Source: an uncultured Alphaproteobacteria bacterium (GTDB lineage Bacteria > Pseudomonadota > Alphaproteobacteria > Caulobacterales > Aquidulcibacteraceae). From it: a DNA stretch of 10,034 nt. The translations under genes were made by a program, and so were the position numbers. Location: NCBI GenBank assembly GCA_937967725.1, contig CALBSY010000239.1, forward strand, positions 1 through 10,034, written 5' to 3'. Under the pieces are notes generated by a model, which was given only the letters and a program-made list of their open reading frames with translations, was not told the origin of the DNA and made no database searches. Below, in pieces: positions 8,024 through 10,034 of the stretch. How positions within the stretch are numbered: the first letter of the stretch is position 1; each line of letters begins with the position of its first letter.

Positions 8024-8770
8024 TTACTGATCGGGGCCGGCGCGTTCGCGCCGTACGGCTTCCACTCCATTCCCAACTTCAATCGATTCGGGTTGCGAAG
8101 CGGCATCATCCGTCAGGTTTACGCCGGAGATGGCGCCTGACGTATTTGGGATCACTAACGGCCGCGTTGGAGCTGGCTCTTCGGCCGCTGACGTCTGGGT
8201 TGGTGCGGAAGCGGAACGTTGTGGCGGCGGCGTGCGCGTTGCGGTTTGGCCGGCGTTCGCCGACGCCGGTTGCGTGGTGGCGCGCTGCGGCGGCGCTGAG
8301 GCCGTGTTGCTCGCCGCCGGCAGCGGACCGGCGCGCGTCGCGGCGCCGGTCGCTGCTGGCGCAATCTCGACGGGTCCGGTGCTGGTCGATGCAAGTTGCG
8401 TATCCGCGGCCTCGGGAGCGCTACTTTCCGTTGGATCCGGACGTGTGGTCTCAGGTTCGGCCGGCTGCGGCGGAAGCGTCGGCACGGTGATTTCTTGGCG
8501 CGGCATGATGCGGTCGAATACCGATCCGCCGTCCGATGACGCAGCGGCGCCGGACAGGAAGGTCAAGCTGAGCGAGGTCACGAGAAAGAAGCCGCCGGCG
8601 ACTGAGGTCATTTTGGCCAGCGCGTCGGCCGCGCCGCGTCCGCTCATCAGCGAGCCTCCGCCGCCGCCGCCGCCCATGCCAAGCGCGCCGCCTTCGGAGC
8701 GCTGCAAAAGGACGAGGCCGATCAGGCAAATGCAGATCAGCAAATGGATGATGAGGAGGACGACTTCCAT
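8024..8770 (-). CDS. secG: Protein translocase subunit SecG with a long C-terminal extension
   Basis: I chose ATG 8770 (248 aa), which starts directly with the first membrane helix; AGGGA lies just upstream and a GTG at 8812 would add 14 basic residues. SecG is the small accessory subunit of SecYEG and assists preprotein movement across the inner membrane. Transmembrane helix 1 spans ~2-22 (VVLLIIHLLICICLIGLVLL). It is followed by the hallmark LQRSEGGALGMGGG loop (21-34) and a Gly run, then MSGRGAADALAKMT, and helix 2 at ~55-75 (VAGGFFLVTSLSLTFL). Residues ~80-248 form a Pro/Ala/Thr/Ser-rich, probably disordered tail with no recognisable domain. Bacterial SecG is often 75-130 aa, so the tail makes it unusually long; alphaproteobacterial SecG does tend to carry such tails. 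It lies between tpiA and pyrG. Confidence 0.95.
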   Translation of the reverse strand: MEVVLLIIHLLICICLIGLVLLQRSEGGALGMGGGGGGGSLMSGRGAADALAKMTSVAGGFFLVTSLSLTFLSGAAASSDGGSVFDRIMPRQEITVPTLPPQPAEPETTRPDPTESSAPEAADTQLASTSTGPVEIAPAATGAATRAGPLPAASNTASAPPQRATTQPASANAGQTATRTPPPQRSASAPTQTSAAEEPAPTRPLVIPNTSGAISGVNLTDDAASQPESIEVGNGVEAVRRERAGPDQ

Positions 8771-8881
8771 TGTCCCTACCGTTCCCAATGCGCCGCGGCG
8801 CCCGCCCCGCACATGGGCGCGCGCGAAAGGGCGCTCAATAGCCGAGCCCCACCTTAAACGCTAGCCCGGCCTGACGCACGC

Positions 8882-8977
8882 CTAAGCCGCAGCCGGATGG
8901 GCGAGAATTATCCCGGCGAAATCCGCGGCTTTGAGACTGGCGCGCCCCACTTCGCGTTGGTACTTGCTGCCGGTCGC
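8882..8977 (-). pseudogene. Orphaned tpiA C-terminus, in frame beyond the tpiA stop
   Basis: Reading on past the tpiA TGA (8978-8980) in the same frame gives 31 sense codons ending at TAG (8882-8884). The first nine residues (ATGSKYQRE) are unremarkable, but what follows, VGRASLKAADFAGII then LAHPAAA, matches the standard triosephosphate isomerase ending (VGGASLKAxDFxxI). It is therefore the coding remnant of the normal TIM C-terminus, separated from the gene by a stop and a 60-bp offset. No separate start is evident. The rest of the gap to secG (8771-8881) shows nothing I can support beyond a GCGCCGCGGCGC palindrome near 8790. Confidence 0.75.
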
Positions 8978-9010
8978 TCATGCCGCGGCTTCGCGACTGG
9001 CGCGCACCAC
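8923..9010 (-). repeat. Two 28-bp direct repeats, 60 bp apart, at the tpiA 3' end
   Basis: Bases 8923-8950 and 8983-9010 match at 25 of 28 positions, with no gap and an offset of exactly 60 bp (20 codons). The copy at 8983-9010 encodes the last residues of the annotated tpiA protein (VVRASREAA). The copy at 8923-8950 encodes VGRASLKAA in the orphaned tail. The 32 bases between them do not repeat clearly. Collapsing one copy onto the other would restore ALVGRASLKAADF and remove the TGA. Confidence 0.85.
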
Positions 9011-9700
9011 TAGCGCCACGTCGCCGCCCTCAGCGCCAAAAACCTCGGCGGCGTTCTTGGAGTCCCCGGCGACCCCGTACAGGATGCGAACCCCCTCCGC
9101 TTCGCCGCCGAGGCGTGTGGACAGCACCTCCCGGATGACCGTGTGGACCTCAGCGATTTCCATGGGGGTCGGAATGCGGTCCCCGCCGATGCACCAGACC
9201 GGCTCATAGGCCACCACAATTCCCGCGCCCCGTTCTGGCATGCTCTCCGAAACCTGGGCTCCGACGACCTCCAGCGCCTTCCCGGCGTCGCGGTCAGCCC
9301 GCGTTTCACCGACACAGACTAATGGGACAAGCCCCGCCCCAAGCGCCGCCTCGGCCTTTCGGCGGACCACATCATTGCTTTCGCCGTGCTGGGAACGGCG
9401 CTCCGAGTGGCCCACGATGACGTAACGGGCGCCCACATCCGCCAGCATGGCCGCGCTGACCTCCCCTGTTCGTGCGGCGTCTTCAACATTGGCGCTGCAA
9501 TCCTGGGCGCCGATGAGCACCGCCTTTCCACGCGCCTGAGCGGCAGCGGACTGGACATAGGCGACTGGCGGACAGATGAGCGCATCTATCTTGCCCGCCA
9601 CCGGCGCTATCGCCTCGGCCAGCGCGTCAATCTCAGCCAGACCGGCGGCTCGGCCATACATTTTCCAGTTTCCGGCGATCAACGGCTTGCGCGCGGCCAT
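8978..9700 (-). CDS. tpiA: Triosephosphate isomerase, with an altered C-terminal part
   Basis: This 240-aa protein (ATG 9700, AGGGAG about 5 nt upstream) interconverts dihydroxyacetone phosphate and glyceraldehyde 3-phosphate in glycolysis and gluconeogenesis. The TIM-barrel landmarks are AGNWKM (Asn11, Lys13), TGEVSA (78-83), YVIVGHSERR (93-102, His98), LVCVGET (127-133) and AYEPVW (164-169, Glu166), so the catalytic residues are present. The phosphate-gripping loops are unusual. Loop 6 reads WCIGGD where WAIGTG is standard, loop 7 YGVAGDS in place of YGGSVKx, and loop 8 ALVVRASRE in place of ALVGGASLK. The protein then stops, about 10 residues short of the usual end, while a normal-looking ending lies in frame downstream. 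Activity is therefore uncertain; real divergence, early decay and sequence error are all possible. It is first in the tpiA-secG-pyrG order and divergent from the foldase gene. Confidence 0.88.
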   Translation of the reverse strand: MAARKPLIAGNWKMYGRAAGLAEIDALAEAIAPVAGKIDALICPPVAYVQSAAAQARGKAVLIGAQDCSANVEDAARTGEVSAAMLADVGARYVIVGHSERRSQHGESNDVVRRKAEAALGAGLVPLVCVGETRADRDAGKALEVVGAQVSESMPERGAGIVVAYEPVWCIGGDRIPTPMEIAEVHTVIREVLSTRLGGEAEGVRILYGVAGDSKNAAEVFGAEGGDVALVVRASREAAA

Positions 9701-9729
9701 GACATCTCCCTTGTGGCGTCTTGCTGCAT

Positions 9730-9758
9730 TTGCCCCTGCATAGGCGCGTCTCTACAGT
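9730..9758 (+). promoter_or_regulatory. Candidate promoter for the foldase gene
   Basis: TTGCCC (9730-9735) and TACAGT (9753-9758) are separated by 17 bp and each matches 4 of 6 consensus bases of a sigma-70-type promoter. The downstream box lies 29 bp before the ATG at 9788. It sits in the 87-bp divergent gap between tpiA and the foldase gene, which must hold promoters for both. No clear counterpart for tpiA was identified. Confidence 0.28.
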
Positions 9759-9787
9759 CCCGCGCCTCACGCTTTACGGATGCCAAT

Positions 9788-10034
9788 ATGCTACTGCAAA
9801 TCCGCAATCTCACGCGCGGCGTCATCGCGACGATTATCCTGGTGCTGGTCGGCGCCGCCATGGTGGCGTTCCTAATCCCACAGGGCGGCCTGCAATTCTT
9901 CCCCTCGCAGGATCTCGCGAATGTGGGCCCGCGCGCCGTGCGGGCGCCACAGCTTAGTCGCGAGCTGCAACTGACGCTGCGCGGAATGCGCGCTCAGGGC
10001 CAGAACGTCACGCAGGCAGAAGCGAGCGAAGCAG
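9788..10034 (+). CDS. SurA/PpiD-type membrane-anchored foldase (N-terminal part only)
   Basis: The frame opens at ATG 9788 and is still open at the window edge, so 82 codons are visible and the 3' end is missing. Residues 1-10 (MLLQIRNLTR) form a basic cytoplasmic start. Residues ~11-31 (GVIATIILVLVGAAMVAFLIP) form one uncleaved transmembrane helix. Residues ~35-82 resemble the start of the SurA N-terminal-like chaperone domain, with a VGPRAVRAPQLSREL segment (47-61) typical of the VGxxxIsxxelsre motif, then MRAQGQNVTQAEA. Full-length family members are ~600 aa, periplasmic, carry a parvulin-type peptidyl-prolyl isomerase domain and help fold exported proteins. That part is outside the window, so the isomerase domain is inferred. 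A position divergent from tpiA is common in Caulobacterales, from memory. The ribosome site is weak. Confidence 0.82.
   Translation, partial: MLLQIRNLTRGVIATIILVLVGAAMVAFLIPQGGLQFFPSQDLANVGPRAVRAPQLSRELQLTLRGMRAQGQNVTQAEASEA

Noticed and set aside
8130..8864. Plus-strand 244-codon open frame opposite secG
   Set aside because: It is antisense to a clear SecG with its hallmark loop and helices, and its Val/Ala/Gly-rich sequence mirrors the low-complexity SecG tail.
8835..8981. 48-codon minus-strand frame whose ATG overlaps the tpiA TGA (ATGA)
   Set aside because: It looks like a coupled start, but the Arg/Ser/Gln-rich product resembles nothing known and the same DNA encodes the TIM C-terminus in another frame, which is a far better explanation of most of it.
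9701..9735. CATCTCCC and GCTGCAT near the tpiA start, resembling parts of the DUF2807 promoter motif
   Set aside because: The two halves are in the wrong order and the TCCAAACC part is missing; CATCTCCC is simply the complement of the tpiA ribosome-binding region.

Overview
The window is GC-rich, gene-dense bacterial chromosome. The block ppiD-like gene / tpiA / secG / pyrG, the DUF3775 gene and the DUF2807 genes point to an alphaproteobacterium, probably of the Caulobacterales/Hyphomonadales type. That placement is inferred from gene content and order, not from a search.

Layout. (1) 1-444 (+): 3' part of a DUF3775 gene, then a 259-bp convergent gap holding one GC-rich hairpin. (2) 704-3857 (-): a secreted 590-aa TPR protein, then a membrane-anchored TerB-like protein 31 bp downstream, then a secreted DUF2807 repeat protein (copy 1) with its own promoter-like motif. 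(3) 4048-5637 (+), divergent from the TPR gene: a tandem-CBS protein translationally coupled to a 76-aa cysteine-rich metal-binding protein, then a putative lipoprotein alpha/beta hydrolase. (4) 5634-9700 (-): the core block tpiA, secG, pyrG, followed by a second DUF2807 gene (copy 2). Copy 2 converges on the hydrolase gene so tightly that the two stop codons overlap. (5) 9788-10034 (+): start of a membrane-anchored SurA/PpiD-type foldase gene, divergent from tpiA and running off the window.

Two observations stand out. First, the two DUF2807 paralogues, 4.2 kb apart, are each preceded by the same bipartite element on the minus strand, GCTGCATCCAAACC-N11-GCATCTCCC. All 23 fixed bases are identical, while the 11-bp spacer and the flanks are unrelated. 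This looks like a dedicated promoter, perhaps for an alternative (ECF-like) sigma factor, or an operator that co-regulates both genes. Second, tpiA ends in an unusual way. It stops at a TGA, and the expected TIM C-terminus (VGRASLKAADF...) lies just past that stop in the same frame, as the second copy of a 28-bp repeat (25/28 identical) offset by exactly 60 bp. The translated gene also has altered phosphate-gripping loops 6, 7 and 8, although Asn11, Lys13, His98 and Glu166 are kept. This may be real divergence or decay of tpiA, or a sequence/assembly problem.

The rest is ordinary housekeeping (CTP synthesis, SecYEG component, periplasmic folding) interleaved with small envelope and signalling genes of unknown role. 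I found no tRNA, rRNA, CRISPR array, insertion sequence or phage gene.
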